64,000 bases of DNA from Streptomyces caeruleatus (GCF_001514235.1 NZ_KQ948928.1:248001-312000), one strand, 5' to 3'. Shown: positions 23,649 to 33,400, counted from the stretch's first letter. Translations and numbers: made by a program. The notes: a model not told the origin generated them from the sequence alone.

Positions 23649-25253
23649 ATGAAGGCCGAAAGTTTCGACGTATGCGTCGTCGGTAGCGGCGCGAGCGGCT
23701 CCGTAGCCGCGCAGGAGATCGCGTCCAGTGGACTCCGCGTTCTCGTTCTGGAAGAGGGACGGAAACTGAACCCGGGTGAGTCCCTTCCCACAGTGCAGAG
23801 TGCGTGGGAGAACGCGCTCGTGCCCACACCGGGCGGCGCGCTGCGCCCCTTCGGGCGCCCCTGGAGCGCGTCGGCACTCGGCGGAGGCATGGCACTGTAC
23901 GCAGGGATCTCGTTCCGATTACGCGGCGTCGACCTGGACGCCCGTGCCCATGTCGCCCCCGACGCACTGGATCCGGCGTGGCCCATCGGATACGCCGACC
24001 TGCGCCCTTTCTACGACCGCATCGAGCGATGTATCGGGGTGGCCAGGGAGCCTGGTGCGGATCCCCTGGAGCCACCCGGCCCGCCGGCCGTCATGCCCGC
24101 ACATCCCTACAGCACCCAGGGCGGTCTGATCGCCGCCGCAGGCCGCCGCATCGGCTTGAGGCCCTTCCCCACTCCGCTGGCCATCAACTCCGAGCCCTAC
24201 GCCGGCCGGCCGGCCTGCGTACGATGCGGCCCCTGCAACGAATACGTCTGCCCCACCGGCGCCCGCGCGAACACCTCGTCCCTGCTGTTCGACGCCGGCC
24301 TGCCGGCCGGCGCGCTCACGGTGGCGCACGGCGCCAAGGCGCTGCGGATCATCCTGAGCAACCGGCACCACGCCGGATCGGTCGAGTGGCTGGACCTGCG
24401 TACGCGCACCCGGAGGGTGACTCGCGTCCGGAGCGTCGTCCTGGCGGCCAACGCCGTCCAGTCCGCCGCCCTGCTGCTGCGCTCCGCGCAGCGGGGTGCC
24501 GAGAACGGCCTGGGCAACAGCACCGACATGGTCGGGCGTGGCTTGTCCTTCAAGATCAGCGGCTATGCGGCGGGGACGGTGGACGCGCCCGGCCCACGCC
24601 CGGTGGTCTCCGCCGACCCTGCCGCCGGCGCGTACGCGCACGTCCCCGGCGGACCGTTCTCCACGGTGGCGTTCAGCGACCACTACCTGGACCCCGACGC
24701 GCCGTCCGGCCTCGGAGGTCTCCTCTATGAGGCGAGCGACGACGAACGCGTGGTCAAGGACGGCCGCATTCGGCTGCGAGTCCACTTCCTTGCCGCTGAT
24801 CAGCCCATGCGGGACAACTCGGTGCGCCTGGCCCGCGAGCGCGGCCCGTTCAACCTGCCCCGCCTCGTCATCCACTATGTGACGCATCCGCTGGACAAGC
24901 GCCGTCTCGGATACCTCTCCCGGCGGGCTTCGGAGCTGCTGGCCAAGGCCGGGGCCGACGACATCCGCTACGAGGACTCCAACTACCAGTTGGGCAGCAG
25001 GCACCTGCACGGCGGCTGCCGGGCGGGTACGGATCCCGCCCAATCCGTGGTCGATCCCTGGGGCAGGGTGCACGACCTCGACAATGTCTACGTGGTGGAC
25101 GGCGGGTTCTTCCCGTACTCCGGTGGCGTCAATCCGACCTTCACCATCCAGGCGAACGCGTTGCGCATCGCGCAAAAAATCGCTCTTGACCTGCGATCGG
25201 CGGCCTCCCTCCCCGCAGCGCACCGGCGACCGGACCTGCCTGTCGCCGACTGA
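23649..25253 (+). CDS. GMC-family FAD oxidoreductase with a four-cysteine motif
   Basis: A 534-residue flavoprotein. The N-terminal FAD motif VVGSGASGSVAAQEI is at residues 10-24. A cluster Cys190-x2-Cys193-x2-Cys196-x4-Cys201 (CVRCGPCNEYVCPTGA) sits in the middle. The C-terminal GMC domain has SRHLHGGCRAG (active-site His) and PYSGGVNPTFTIQANALRIA. GMC enzymes oxidise alcohols, including sugar and polyol hydroxyls. The product ketone would suit the aminotransferase encoded next. No secretion signal is seen, so it acts in the cytosol. Confidence 0.85.
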   Translation: MKAESFDVCVVGSGASGSVAAQEIASSGLRVLVLEEGRKLNPGESLPTVQSAWENALVPTPGGALRPFGRPWSASALGGGMALYAGISFRLRGVDLDARAHVAPDALDPAWPIGYADLRPFYDRIERCIGVAREPGADPLEPPGPPAVMPAHPYSTQGGLIAAAGRRIGLRPFPTPLAINSEPYAGRPACVRCGPCNEYVCPTGARANTSSLLFDAGLPAGALTVAHGAKALRIILSNRHHAGSVEWLDLRTRTRRVTRVRSVVLAANAVQSAALLLRSAQRGAENGLGNSTDMVGRGLSFKISGYAAGTVDAPGPRPVVSADPAAGAYAHVPGGPFSTVAFSDHYLDPDAPSGLGGLLYEASDDERVVKDGRIRLRVHFLAADQPMRDNSVRLARERGPFNLPRLVIHYVTHPLDKRRLGYLSRRASELLAKAGADDIRYEDSNYQLGSRHLHGGCRAGTDPAQSVVDPWGRVHDLDNVYVVDGGFFPYSGGVNPTFTIQANALRIAQKIALDLRSAASLPAAHRRPDLPVAD

Positions 25254-25363
25254 GCCCTGCCTGCCGCATCCGGAGACCGGCCGGAGCGCCGCTGCGTGCG
25301 ACGGACACCCTCTGGACGACACCCGATCCGCCCCCCGCTCACCTCCAGCAAAGGATCTCTCCT

Positions 25364-26689
25364 GTGCCCAGCAGAATGTCCCAGTCCGCCGGAACCCACG
25401 GCGACTTCCTCGACCGGGCCCGTCGCTTCACCGCCTCGGAGACCTGGGATCTCGATCGCCGTCTGCCCTTGGTGCTGGACCGCGCGAATGGCGCGCAGGT
25501 ATGGGACGCGGCAGGTCGCAGGTACGTGGACTTCACCTCGTGCAGCGGTGCCGCTCCACTTGGCGCGGGTCACCGGCCCGTCACGGACCGCATAGTCGCC
25601 GAACTCTCCCGCAGCGGCGGCATCCTGCCAGGACCGCTTTCCACCCTGCGCGTGGAACTCGCCGAACGGCTCGCGGCGCTCTTCCCGGTCGCCGAACGAT
25701 CTGTCTTCTTCCGCACCGGCTCCTGCGCGACCACCGCCGCCGTACGGCTCGCACGGGTGCACACGGGCGCCGACACCGTACTGACCAGCGGCTATCACGG
25801 CTGGCACGACTGGCACTTACAGGACCGGGCCCCCATGGGGTTACCCGGCCGGGACCCGCAGAGCACGGACTTCCGCTACGACCTCGACCTGCTCGACGAA
25901 CTGGCCACCAGGCGCGGGCCCATTGCCGCGGTGATCGTCACTCCGGAGGTCAACTTCTTTCCGGAGGAATACGCCCGCGCACTCGAAGCAGCCGTCCGCC
26001 GGCACGGTGCACTGCTGATCGTGGACGAAGTCATGACCGGCTTCCGTTATGCCGCCGGCGGCTACCACGCGGCTGCGGGCCTTTCCCCCGATCTCATCAC
26101 CCTCAGCAAGGGGCTCGCCAACGGCACCGCGCTGTCCGCGGTAGCCGGCCGGGCCGAAGTGATGAACGCCTCCGAGCACACCTACCTCGGCAACACCTAC
26201 CAGCGCGAGGTCACTCCGTTCGCCGCCGCCCTCGCCACCCTGGACGCGCTCGCGGACGGCACCGCGCTCGCGCGGACACGGGCGGTCGGGGACCGGCTGA
26301 TCCGCGGCCTCAACGAGGTGTTCGCACGCCACTGCACGGCCGCCTGGGCCTTCGCCCACCCCACCATGTTCGACGTCCTCTTCGAGGATTCGGCGCTGGG
26401 CCATGCCTTCTGCCGACAGATGTGGAGCCGGGGCTTCCTCATGCAGTACGGCGGCCGGTTCATGCCGTCGGCGGCCACCTCCGACGAGGACGTGGATGCG
26501 GCGGTCGCCGCAGCCGACGCCGCTCTCACCGCGGCACTGGAGGAAACCGACGCTCGGTACGACGAGCTCGCTGATCGAGGGCGGCGGGACGGCGACATCC
26601 TCGCGGCGGCCGGCCGGTTCGCCGAGGAACGCTTCGTGGCCACCCGCAACGCGGTCGAGAAGTGGTTCAGCGGAGTCGACACCCGCTGA
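25364..26689 (+). CDS. Class III aminotransferase / glutamate-1-semialdehyde aminomutase-like PLP enzyme
   Basis: A 441-residue fold type I PLP enzyme. SGYHGWHDW (142-150) and LLIVDEVMTGFR (Asp221-Glu222) bind the cofactor ring, and LITLSKGLANG supplies the Schiff-base lysine (Lys249). Members act as GSA aminomutases or as aminotransferases on keto substrates, including sugar ketones in some clusters. Start at GTG 25364 or ATG 25376, with AAAGGA upstream. A lone GSA-like gene amid sulfotransferase and acyltransferases is unlikely to serve haem synthesis. Confidence 0.82.
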   Translation: MPSRMSQSAGTHGDFLDRARRFTASETWDLDRRLPLVLDRANGAQVWDAAGRRYVDFTSCSGAAPLGAGHRPVTDRIVAELSRSGGILPGPLSTLRVELAERLAALFPVAERSVFFRTGSCATTAAVRLARVHTGADTVLTSGYHGWHDWHLQDRAPMGLPGRDPQSTDFRYDLDLLDELATRRGPIAAVIVTPEVNFFPEEYARALEAAVRRHGALLIVDEVMTGFRYAAGGYHAAAGLSPDLITLSKGLANGTALSAVAGRAEVMNASEHTYLGNTYQREVTPFAAALATLDALADGTALARTRAVGDRLIRGLNEVFARHCTAAWAFAHPTMFDVLFEDSALGHAFCRQMWSRGFLMQYGGRFMPSAATSDEDVDAAVAAADAALTAALEETDARYDELADRGRRDGDILAAAGRFAEERFVATRNAVEKWFSGVDTR

Positions 26690-26774
26690 CCGCCTGCCAC
26701 GTCGCTGCCCACGCCGCTCCGGCAGCGCCCACGCCCACGCTTGCGTCCCCGTGCTCCTTCTTTCGTGGAGAACC

Positions 26775-27749
26775 ATGGCCAACTCCGGCATCCCGCCCCT
26801 GTCCGAGCCGACCTTCCGCCCCCTCACCTCCGATCCCGTCCTGCTCGGCGGGGAGAACCGCTCCGGCACCACCCTGCTCAGCGTCCTGCTGGACTCGCAT
26901 CCCGACCTGGTGGTGGGACCGGAGATCGACTTCCCCGAACCGCCCGACCTCGGCCCGCACATCCTTCAGGTGTGCGACCTGATGGACCGTAACGACGTAC
27001 GCGTGTCCGGAACCACCAAGGAGACCATCGACCCCGAGTGGTTCGACGGCGTGCACTTCGTCGTACAGTGCGAGCGCTCCGGACTGGACCGCGAGGATCT
27101 GCGCGCCTTGGTGGCGGGCCTGATGACCGAACGCGGCAGCGACCTCTCGGCCCTGACCGACCGCTGCCGGCTCATCGACGCCATCGGCGAGCTGCGGCGT
27201 ACCCGCACGGGAGCCGGACGGTGGGGCATCAAACTCCAGCGGAAGATCCAGGACATCGGGACCTACGCCGCCATCTGGCCCCGGGCTCACTTCGTCCACA
27301 TCATCCGCGACGGACGCGATCTCGCCGCCTCCCACCTCAAAACCGTCCCCGACTGGGGCTATCGCACCGTCGCCGAAGCCGCGCACGGCTGGCTGGAGGT
27401 CGTCACCCGGCCACGGCAGACCGCCCCCGAAGGGCGCTATCTGGAAGTGCGCTACGAGGACCTGGTCACCCATCCCCGTGCAACCGCCGAACAGATGCTG
27501 GACCATCTGGGCGTGCCATGGGACGAGGCGGTCCTGCGCCACGCCGAACTGGAGCACGCCCTGTTCAACAACCCCTGGGGACACCCCGCGGCGGAAGCCG
27601 CCGGCAAACCCCTCTACACCGGCCGCACCGGCCGCTACCTGCAGGACCTCACTCCCGGGGAGATCGAGGAGTTCGAGCGGATCGCGGGCACGGAACTGGA
27701 ACGCCTGGGCTACCCCCTGTCGTCGACGGGCCCGAGGAGCGCCGGGTGA
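26775..27749 (+). CDS. PAPS-dependent sulfotransferase
   Basis: A 324-residue sulfotransferase. The 5'-phosphosulfate loop GGENRSGTTLL is at residues 25-35 and the 3'-phosphate motif HIIRDGRDLAASHL at 175-188. The C-terminal YLEVRYEDLVTHPRATAEQML is also typical of the family. It would transfer sulfate from PAPS to a hydroxyl or amine. ATG 26775 follows TGGAG. The 3' end overlaps the GTG of the MFS gene (GTGA), so sulfation and export are coupled at the translation level. Confidence 0.9.
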   Translation: MANSGIPPLSEPTFRPLTSDPVLLGGENRSGTTLLSVLLDSHPDLVVGPEIDFPEPPDLGPHILQVCDLMDRNDVRVSGTTKETIDPEWFDGVHFVVQCERSGLDREDLRALVAGLMTERGSDLSALTDRCRLIDAIGELRRTRTGAGRWGIKLQRKIQDIGTYAAIWPRAHFVHIIRDGRDLAASHLKTVPDWGYRTVAEAAHGWLEVVTRPRQTAPEGRYLEVRYEDLVTHPRATAEQMLDHLGVPWDEAVLRHAELEHALFNNPWGHPAAEAAGKPLYTGRTGRYLQDLTPGEIEEFERIAGTELERLGYPLSSTGPRSAG

Positions 27750-29095
27750 CGGCAGACGTCCGGGAACCGGCCCCAGGCGAACGCCTGCCCAGGGGGTTCC
27801 ACCTCCTGCTGATCGGCCAGACGGTGTCCCTGGTCGGTTCCGCCGTGACGTTCCTGGCGCTGCCCCTGACCGCGATCGATCTGCTCGGGGCAGGGCCATT
27901 CGAAACCGGGGTGCTCCTCGCCTGCGGACGGGCTCCGTACCTGCTGTGCGGCCCGGTCGCCGGAGTCCTGGTCGACCGCCTGCCCCACCGAGTGCTCCTG
28001 ATGAGCGCGAACACGGTCATGGCGGTGGCTCTGGCCACGGTGCCCATCGCTGCTCTCACGGGGCACGTCGGCCTGCCTCACCTGTACACGGCCGCGACCG
28101 TGGTGGGCACGGCGACCGTGCTCGCCGACGTGGCCTACCTCGCCTGCGTGCCCAACGTCGTGCCGCCCACCCAACTGGTGCGGGCACAGAGCAGGCTGGA
28201 GTTGGGACAGTCGATCGCGGTAGCGCTCGGTCCGCTCCTCGCGGGATGGCTGATCGGCACCTTCTCCGCACCGACCGCGATCTTCGCGGACTCCGCCTCG
28301 TTCCTCCTGGCTACGGCACTGCTCCCGTTCGTCGCCATGCGCCCGGCGGAGTACCTCCCTGCCCACGGGGCAGCCCGGGAACACGACGACGGCCGCCGTG
28401 CCCATGGCGGCATCCTCTCAGAGGCGGCCGAAGGCGCGCTGTTCGTGCTGCGCACCGCGCGGCTGCGCGCCGTCACCCTCGCCACTGCCACGCTCGTCTT
28501 CTGCTACAACGCCTACTCCGCCGTCTTCCTCCTCTACCTGACCGAACGGCTCGGATTCTCCGCTGGAGCGAGCGGTGCGGCCATGGGGATCGCCGCGGCG
28601 GGAGGCATCGCCGGGGCGCTGGCCGCCCGATCCCTCGCCCGGGGTCTGGGCCTGGGCCGCGTGCTGGTCGCGTCGCTTGTGCTGAGCGCGATCGGCGCGG
28701 TCCTCACACCGGTGGCCGCGGTGACCGGGTGGGCGGCGTTGCTCGCAGTCGCGTTGTCGCACTTCCTGCTGTGGGCCGGTCAGCAGATCTACAACGTGCA
28801 CCAGGTGCCGATCCGCTACGTCCTGACACCGCGCGTCCTGCACGGCCGTGTCAACGCCAGCATCCGCACGATCGTCTGGGGCCTCGCCCCGCTGGGAGCC
28901 CTCCTCGGCGGGGCCTGCGGCGCCTGGTTCGGCACCCGGGCGACGCTGCTGCTGAGCGGAGCCGCCATCGCATTCGCCGCGGCGTGGATCGTGCGCTCCC
29001 CGCTGTGGGCGGTGCGCACACCGCAACTGGCCGGGCCGGGCACGCCACCGGCGCACAGCGAGACCGCAGCCCGTACCGAGGACCACCGCCCCTGA
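27746..29095 (+). CDS. MFS transporter, probable product exporter
   Basis: A 449-residue membrane protein of the enterobactin-exporter-like MFS type: GFHLLLIGQTVSLVGSAVTF is the first helix, GPVAGVLVDRLPHRVLL is the loop 2-3 motif, and about 10-12 hydrophobic segments follow. It is translationally coupled to the sulfotransferase. Likely exports the cluster product or provides self-resistance. Confidence 0.85.
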   Translation: MTADVREPAPGERLPRGFHLLLIGQTVSLVGSAVTFLALPLTAIDLLGAGPFETGVLLACGRAPYLLCGPVAGVLVDRLPHRVLLMSANTVMAVALATVPIAALTGHVGLPHLYTAATVVGTATVLADVAYLACVPNVVPPTQLVRAQSRLELGQSIAVALGPLLAGWLIGTFSAPTAIFADSASFLLATALLPFVAMRPAEYLPAHGAAREHDDGRRAHGGILSEAAEGALFVLRTARLRAVTLATATLVFCYNAYSAVFLLYLTERLGFSAGASGAAMGIAAAGGIAGALAARSLARGLGLGRVLVASLVLSAIGAVLTPVAAVTGWAALLAVALSHFLLWAGQQIYNVHQVPIRYVLTPRVLHGRVNASIRTIVWGLAPLGALLGGACGAWFGTRATLLLSGAAIAFAAAWIVRSPLWAVRTPQLAGPGTPPAHSETAARTEDHRP

Positions 29096-29172
29096 GGTCG
29101 TCACCTGCCCGACGACCTCCCGCACCGTCTTCTTGCCCGTGTCTCTCTTTCGAACACAAGGCTGGTCTCATA

Positions 29173-30672
29173 GTGAAGATCACTGACATCTCGTCACTCG
29201 ACATGACGCCGGGCCGGCTGACCGTCTGGCGTGTCACCACCTCAACCACCGCCGAAGCGGCCTGGGCCGCAGACTCCCGACCTGCCTCACACGTCCAGGA
29301 AGCCCACCTCGCCCACGCCCTGGAGTCAGCAGGCGAAGGCCCCCTGCCCCCGTCCTGGCTGGGTATCGCCTTCGACCTTTCTCCTGAGCTCGACCCGGAG
29401 GCGTTCTCCACCGCTCTGCAGCAGTGGACGGACCGTCACGAAGTCCTGCGCAGCCGACTCCTTCCCTCTTCCTCCGTCACCTCGGCCGACTGGCTGCGCC
29501 GGGAGACCCTCCCGGTCGGAGTCACGATCACGCGCGCCACGGAGTACGGGGAGTTCACCGACGGTGAGGAACTGGCGCACCGCATAGAGGAGTTGTTCAA
29601 CGACGAGGCGGGCCCTCTGGGCTGGCCCGGCTACGTCTGCGCCACGGTGGCGCGCCCGGGCTCCACCACCGTCCATCTCGCCGCCGACCACTCACTCATG
29701 GACGGCTACTCCATCTTCCTGACCGCCTACGAGATCCACACCCTCTACGCCGCGGCACTGTCTGCCTCGGACGCAAGGAACGACGAGGGCGGCCCGGCTG
29801 CCGCACCCCATCTGCCCCCTGCACCGAGCTACCTCGACTTCGCCGAGGCCGAGAGGTCCGCCGCCGAGGCCCTGACCGCCGACCACGACACGATCGTCCG
29901 CTGGCGCGGGTTCCTGACCGAAACCGGAGGACGGCTGCCGGAGTTCCCGATCCCGGTCAACGACGTCAGCGGCACCCCGGCAGCCCAGCCCGGCCACCAC
30001 ACGGCGCTCCTCGACGCATCCGCCACCCACGCCTTCGGCCGGGCATGCCGCGCCGCCGGCGGCGACATCTTCTCAGGGCTGCTCGCCTGCCTGGCCAAAG
30101 TGGGTTACGAGACGACCGAGGAGCCCGTGTTCCGCACCATGGCCCCGTTCCACACCCGAACCGATCACTACCGCTCCGCCCTCGGCTGGTACGTGGGCAT
30201 GGCCCCGATCAGCTTCCCCATGGACGACGCCGACTCCTTCGAAGACACCGTCCGATCCGCGGCCCGTGGTTTGCAGGGGGTGAAGGAACTCGCCCAGACC
30301 CCCATCTCCCGGATCGAGGAACTGCTGGGCGGATCCCTCCGTGATCCGTTCATGATCTCGTACATGGATCTGCGCCTCACTCCGGGCGCCCGTGACTGGC
30401 GAGAGTGGCGCACGGTTGCTCTGCGCGCCCGCACCACCGACCCGGACGAAGTGTGCCTGTGGATCATGCGGACCCACGAGGGACTGTCCGTCAGCTACCG
30501 CCACCCCGCCACGGCCTCGGCCCGCACCGCGCTACCCCACTACGTCACCCGCGCACACCAGCTCCTGGCAACCGTCGCCGCCACCAGCCAGTGGAGGTTC
30601 TCAGCGAGTGAAGTCATCCCGGCGCCCGGACGAGCCCCATCTCGCATCGACCACGACACGCGTCCTCAGTAG
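29173..30672 (+). CDS. Stand-alone condensation-domain (PapA-like) acyltransferase 2
   Basis: A 499-residue single-domain condensation/PapA homologue. The catalytic motif is HSLMDG at residues 173-178 (VHLAADHSLMDGYSIF). The late motif SYMDLRLTPGARDW matches SYVDFRHAPGAREW of the protein at 21825-23255, so the two are paralogues. It starts at GTG 29173 with AAGG upstream, 77 bp after the MFS gene in the same direction. Having two such enzymes suggests two acylations, as PapA2 and PapA1 do in mycobacterial sulfolipid-1. Confidence 0.8.
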   Translation: MKITDISSLDMTPGRLTVWRVTTSTTAEAAWAADSRPASHVQEAHLAHALESAGEGPLPPSWLGIAFDLSPELDPEAFSTALQQWTDRHEVLRSRLLPSSSVTSADWLRRETLPVGVTITRATEYGEFTDGEELAHRIEELFNDEAGPLGWPGYVCATVARPGSTTVHLAADHSLMDGYSIFLTAYEIHTLYAAALSASDARNDEGGPAAAPHLPPAPSYLDFAEAERSAAEALTADHDTIVRWRGFLTETGGRLPEFPIPVNDVSGTPAAQPGHHTALLDASATHAFGRACRAAGGDIFSGLLACLAKVGYETTEEPVFRTMAPFHTRTDHYRSALGWYVGMAPISFPMDDADSFEDTVRSAARGLQGVKELAQTPISRIEELLGGSLRDPFMISYMDLRLTPGARDWREWRTVALRARTTDPDEVCLWIMRTHEGLSVSYRHPATASARTALPHYVTRAHQLLATVAATSQWRFSASEVIPAPGRAPSRIDHDTRPQ

Positions 30673-31337
30673 CTGTTCCCTTTTCGACCTTGCTCGGTCT
30701 CACTCGAACGCGGTCGCTGCCGAGGGTCTGGCTGACGTGAGGATCATCACCGCCAATTTCGTGCTGAACCCCCGAACGCATGCCTAAAGTATGGACATTC
30801 GGATGTCCTGAGCGTCATCGAGAGGTTTTCCCCGATGAAGATCCACTATGGCCCACTTGGCTGTCCGGCACGAAGGTTCGGGAGCGCCGCCGCCGCCGTG
30901 GTTCGCGGGCGGCGTTGCCCGACGGAATTGGCCGGCGCGGAGTGGACCCGGGTCGGGCTCGATGAGGCGGTCGCAGAACTTCGTTACGGCACGGTCGGGT
31001 TCAGCGCCTGGAGGGGCGTCGGTTATCCGACTGCGGCCGCCACCTGAGGTTGCCTTCCGCGGCCATACTCTCGAAACGTGCAGAGCGGCATCGGCGTCGT
31101 GCACTACGCCCCGTACTCTTGGACGGGCCCCGGACGCACTGTCGTACGAGGCCGGTTCCGTCCCGCGCCCTGCGCGGTCCTGTAGGGAGAGATGGCGGTG
31201 TCCCCGATGCTCCCGCGGTTCGTCACCGACCCGCACTGCGGCCACCACGGGCCGCCTTCTCACCGGCTTCGCCGCCGTCCCGGCTGGTCGGCGTTGTCCA
31301 GGATCTTCGCGCAGGCTTTGCGCAGCTGATCACCCCC
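30673..31337. other. Gap without a convincing gene; possible transposase scrap
   Basis: No gene is convincing between acyltransferase 2 and the repeat array. A short plus-strand frame (30835-31047) contains RGRRCPTELAGAEWTRV, faintly like the N-terminus of IS5-type transposases (CPTDL-x-DAEW), then loses all similarity. A minus-strand frame over the same DNA has no family features. Confidence 0.3.
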
Positions 31338-31433
31338 ATGCCTGTCACCCCCCATGCTTGTCACCCCCCATGCTTGTCACCCCCCATGCCTGTCACCCCC
31401 CATGCCTGTCACCCCACATGCTTGTCACCCCCC
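31338..31433. repeat. Six 16-bp tandem repeats before the acyl-CoA ligase
   Basis: Six head-to-tail copies of ATGCYTGTCACCCCCC (one with a CCCCAC variant) end 17 bp before the ligase ATG. Each unit begins with an ATG. The array lies in the expected transcript leader. Confidence 0.92.
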
Positions 31434-31450
31434 ATGCCTGGAGAAGCCTC

Positions 31451-33013
31451 ATGCTCAATCTTGCTGTCCTGCTGGAACACACCGCACGCGAGCTGCCCGA
31501 GAGGGACGCCGTGGTGCTGGGCGGCACCCGCCTGACCTACGCCCAGGTCGACGCCCAGGCGACGCGGGTCGCCGCGGCACTCGCGGCGCGCGGCATCGGC
31601 CCCGGTGACCGGGTCGCGCTGAGCTGCCCCAACCTGCCGTACTTTCCGATCGTGTACTACGGCATCCTCAAGTCCGGCGCGACGGTCGTGCCGCTGAACG
31701 TTCTGCTCGCCGAGCGGGAGATCACCTATCACCTGCAGGACTCGGGTGCGAAGGCGTACTTCTGCTTCGAGGGTACGGACCAGCTGCCCATGGGCAAGGC
31801 GGGTCTCGCGGCGTTCGAATCGGTGCCGGACTGCGAGCACTTCGTCCTGCTCACGGCCGATCCGTCCGGTGAGACGTCGATGACGGGCGTGACGACGCTG
31901 ACGGAGTTCGCCCGCGACGGACTCCCCGGCTTCGAGACCGTGCAGACCAGCGAGACCGACACGGCCGTCGTGCTCTACACCAGCGGTACGACGGGCAGGC
32001 CGAAGGGCGCCGAGCTGACGCACAGCAACATGGTTCTCAACGCGCAGCTGGCGACCCGCCTGTACGCCGCGGCACCCCACGACGTGCACCTGCTGGCGCT
32101 GCCGCTGTTCCACTCCTTCGGGCAGACCGTCCAGCTCAACGCGGGATTCTTCTCCGGTGCGACGCTGGTCCTGCTGCCGCGCTTCGAGGTGGCGGCGGCG
32201 CTGGAGCTCATGGAGCGGGAGAAGGTCACTCTCTTCGCCGGGGTGCCGACCATGTACTGGGCGCTGCTGAGCTCCCCGGACGCGGACCGTTTCGATCTGT
32301 CCGGCATCGCGGCGAACCTGCGGATCGCCATCTCCGGAGGGTCGGCCCTGCCGATGGAGGTGCTCAAGGGCTTCGACGAGCGCTTCGGAGTGCCCGTCCT
32401 GGAGGGCTACGGTCTGTCCGAGACCTGCCCGATCGCCACGTTCAACCGCGTCGACCGCCCCCGCAAGGCCGGCTCGATCGGGCTCCCCGCCTGGGGCGTG
32501 GAGGTCAGGGTGACCCGCCGCGACGGCACCGAGGCCGAGGTCGACGAACCCGGTGAGATCCGTCTGCGCGGCCACAACGTCATGAAGGGCTATCTCGGCC
32601 GCCCCGAAGCGACGGCCGAGGCGATCGACCCGCAGGGCTGGTTCAGCACCGGCGACATCGGCAGGCGCGACGCCGACGGCTACCTCTACATCATCGACCG
32701 CACCAAGGACCTCATCATCCGTGGCGGCTTCAACGTCTACCCCCGCGAGGTCGAGGAGGTCCTGCTCACCCACCCGGACGTCAGCCTCGTCGCGGTCGTC
32801 GGCGTTCCGCATGCCAGCCACGGCGAGGAGGTCAAGGCCTTCGTCGTCCGCAAGCCCGGAGCGACCGCTACCGAGGAAGACCTGGTGGCCTGGTCGAAGG
32901 AGAACATGGCGGGCCACAAGTATCCCCGGCTCGTCGAATGCCGGGAGTCCCTGCCCATGAACGCGACCGGCAAGGTTCTCAAGCGGGAACTCGCGGCGCT
33001 GCCGGCGGACTGA
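31451..33013 (+). CDS. Long-chain fatty acid-CoA ligase-like (FadD) enzyme
   Basis: A 520-residue ANL enzyme. YTSGTTGRPKGAELTHSN is the P-loop region; GYGLSETCPIATFN and WFSTGDIGRRDADGYLYIID the adenylate motifs; and the C-terminal catalytic lysine is in LPMNATGKVLKRE. It resembles acyl-CoA synthetases for medium/long-chain acids. CTGGAG lies before ATG 31451. It follows the acyltransferase gene in the same direction and could supply acyl-CoA to the PapA-like enzymes, as FadD23 does for sulfolipid-1, but the 780-bp gap and repeat array leave membership of the cluster uncertain. Confidence 0.85.
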   Translation: MLNLAVLLEHTARELPERDAVVLGGTRLTYAQVDAQATRVAAALAARGIGPGDRVALSCPNLPYFPIVYYGILKSGATVVPLNVLLAEREITYHLQDSGAKAYFCFEGTDQLPMGKAGLAAFESVPDCEHFVLLTADPSGETSMTGVTTLTEFARDGLPGFETVQTSETDTAVVLYTSGTTGRPKGAELTHSNMVLNAQLATRLYAAAPHDVHLLALPLFHSFGQTVQLNAGFFSGATLVLLPRFEVAAALELMEREKVTLFAGVPTMYWALLSSPDADRFDLSGIAANLRIAISGGSALPMEVLKGFDERFGVPVLEGYGLSETCPIATFNRVDRPRKAGSIGLPAWGVEVRVTRRDGTEAEVDEPGEIRLRGHNVMKGYLGRPEATAEAIDPQGWFSTGDIGRRDADGYLYIIDRTKDLIIRGGFNVYPREVEEVLLTHPDVSLVAVVGVPHASHGEEVKAFVVRKPGATATEEDLVAWSKENMAGHKYPRLVECRESLPMNATGKVLKRELAALPAD

Positions 33014-33119
33014 CCGCCACCGGTCCACAGTCGGCGCTGGACCTGAGGTGCATCAAGGCGACGGTCACCGCACGGTGGCCGTCGCCTCTCGCGTGAAGAC
33101 GCAACGGCCGCGGTGCGTC

Positions 33120-33400
33120 TGGTGCGCCGTGGATGATGACTCCGTCTTTGAAGCCGTCAGCGGGGCGGTGCCCGCGGCGTTGCCGTGGGCCGAGGCGGCC
33201 AGGACGACGCCGCCGATGATCAGCCCCAGCACGTCGACGGCCAGTGCCCGCTTGCGCCCCGGCGTTTTGCAATTGGTGTCCGGTCGGTCCCGTCGTGGCC
33301 TTCGGGACACCTGATGCCGCACGCACGGACCGGATATCGGTGATCACGAGGGACGGGCCCTCTCACCGGCGGGCCTTCTCCCGCACCTGACAGCGGAACG
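33120..33400 (-). pseudogene. IS5-type DDE transposase remnant
   Basis: Reading on the minus strand, PSLVITDIRSVRAASGVPKA, then in another frame KTPGRKRALAVDVLGLIIGG and VVLAASAHGNAAGTA, then in the first frame again DGFKDGVIIHGA, follow the order of the catalytic core of IS5-family transposases. At least two frameshifts and loss of both ends show it is dead. No terminal inverted repeats were found. Confidence 0.75.

Noticed and set aside
27478..29172. Long plus-strand frame running from within the sulfotransferase gene into the second acyltransferase
   Set aside because: The part before 29173 translates to Arg/Pro-rich sequence out of frame with the sulfotransferase and MFS genes; only the part after 29173 has family motifs.
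21825..30672. A typical NRPS cluster
   Set aside because: Both condensation-type proteins are stand-alone and no adenylation-carrier module, MbtH protein or phosphopantetheinyl transferase is present in the window.
31338..31433. CRISPR array
   Set aside because: The 16-bp units are directly adjacent with no spacers and no cas genes are near; it is a simple tandem repeat.
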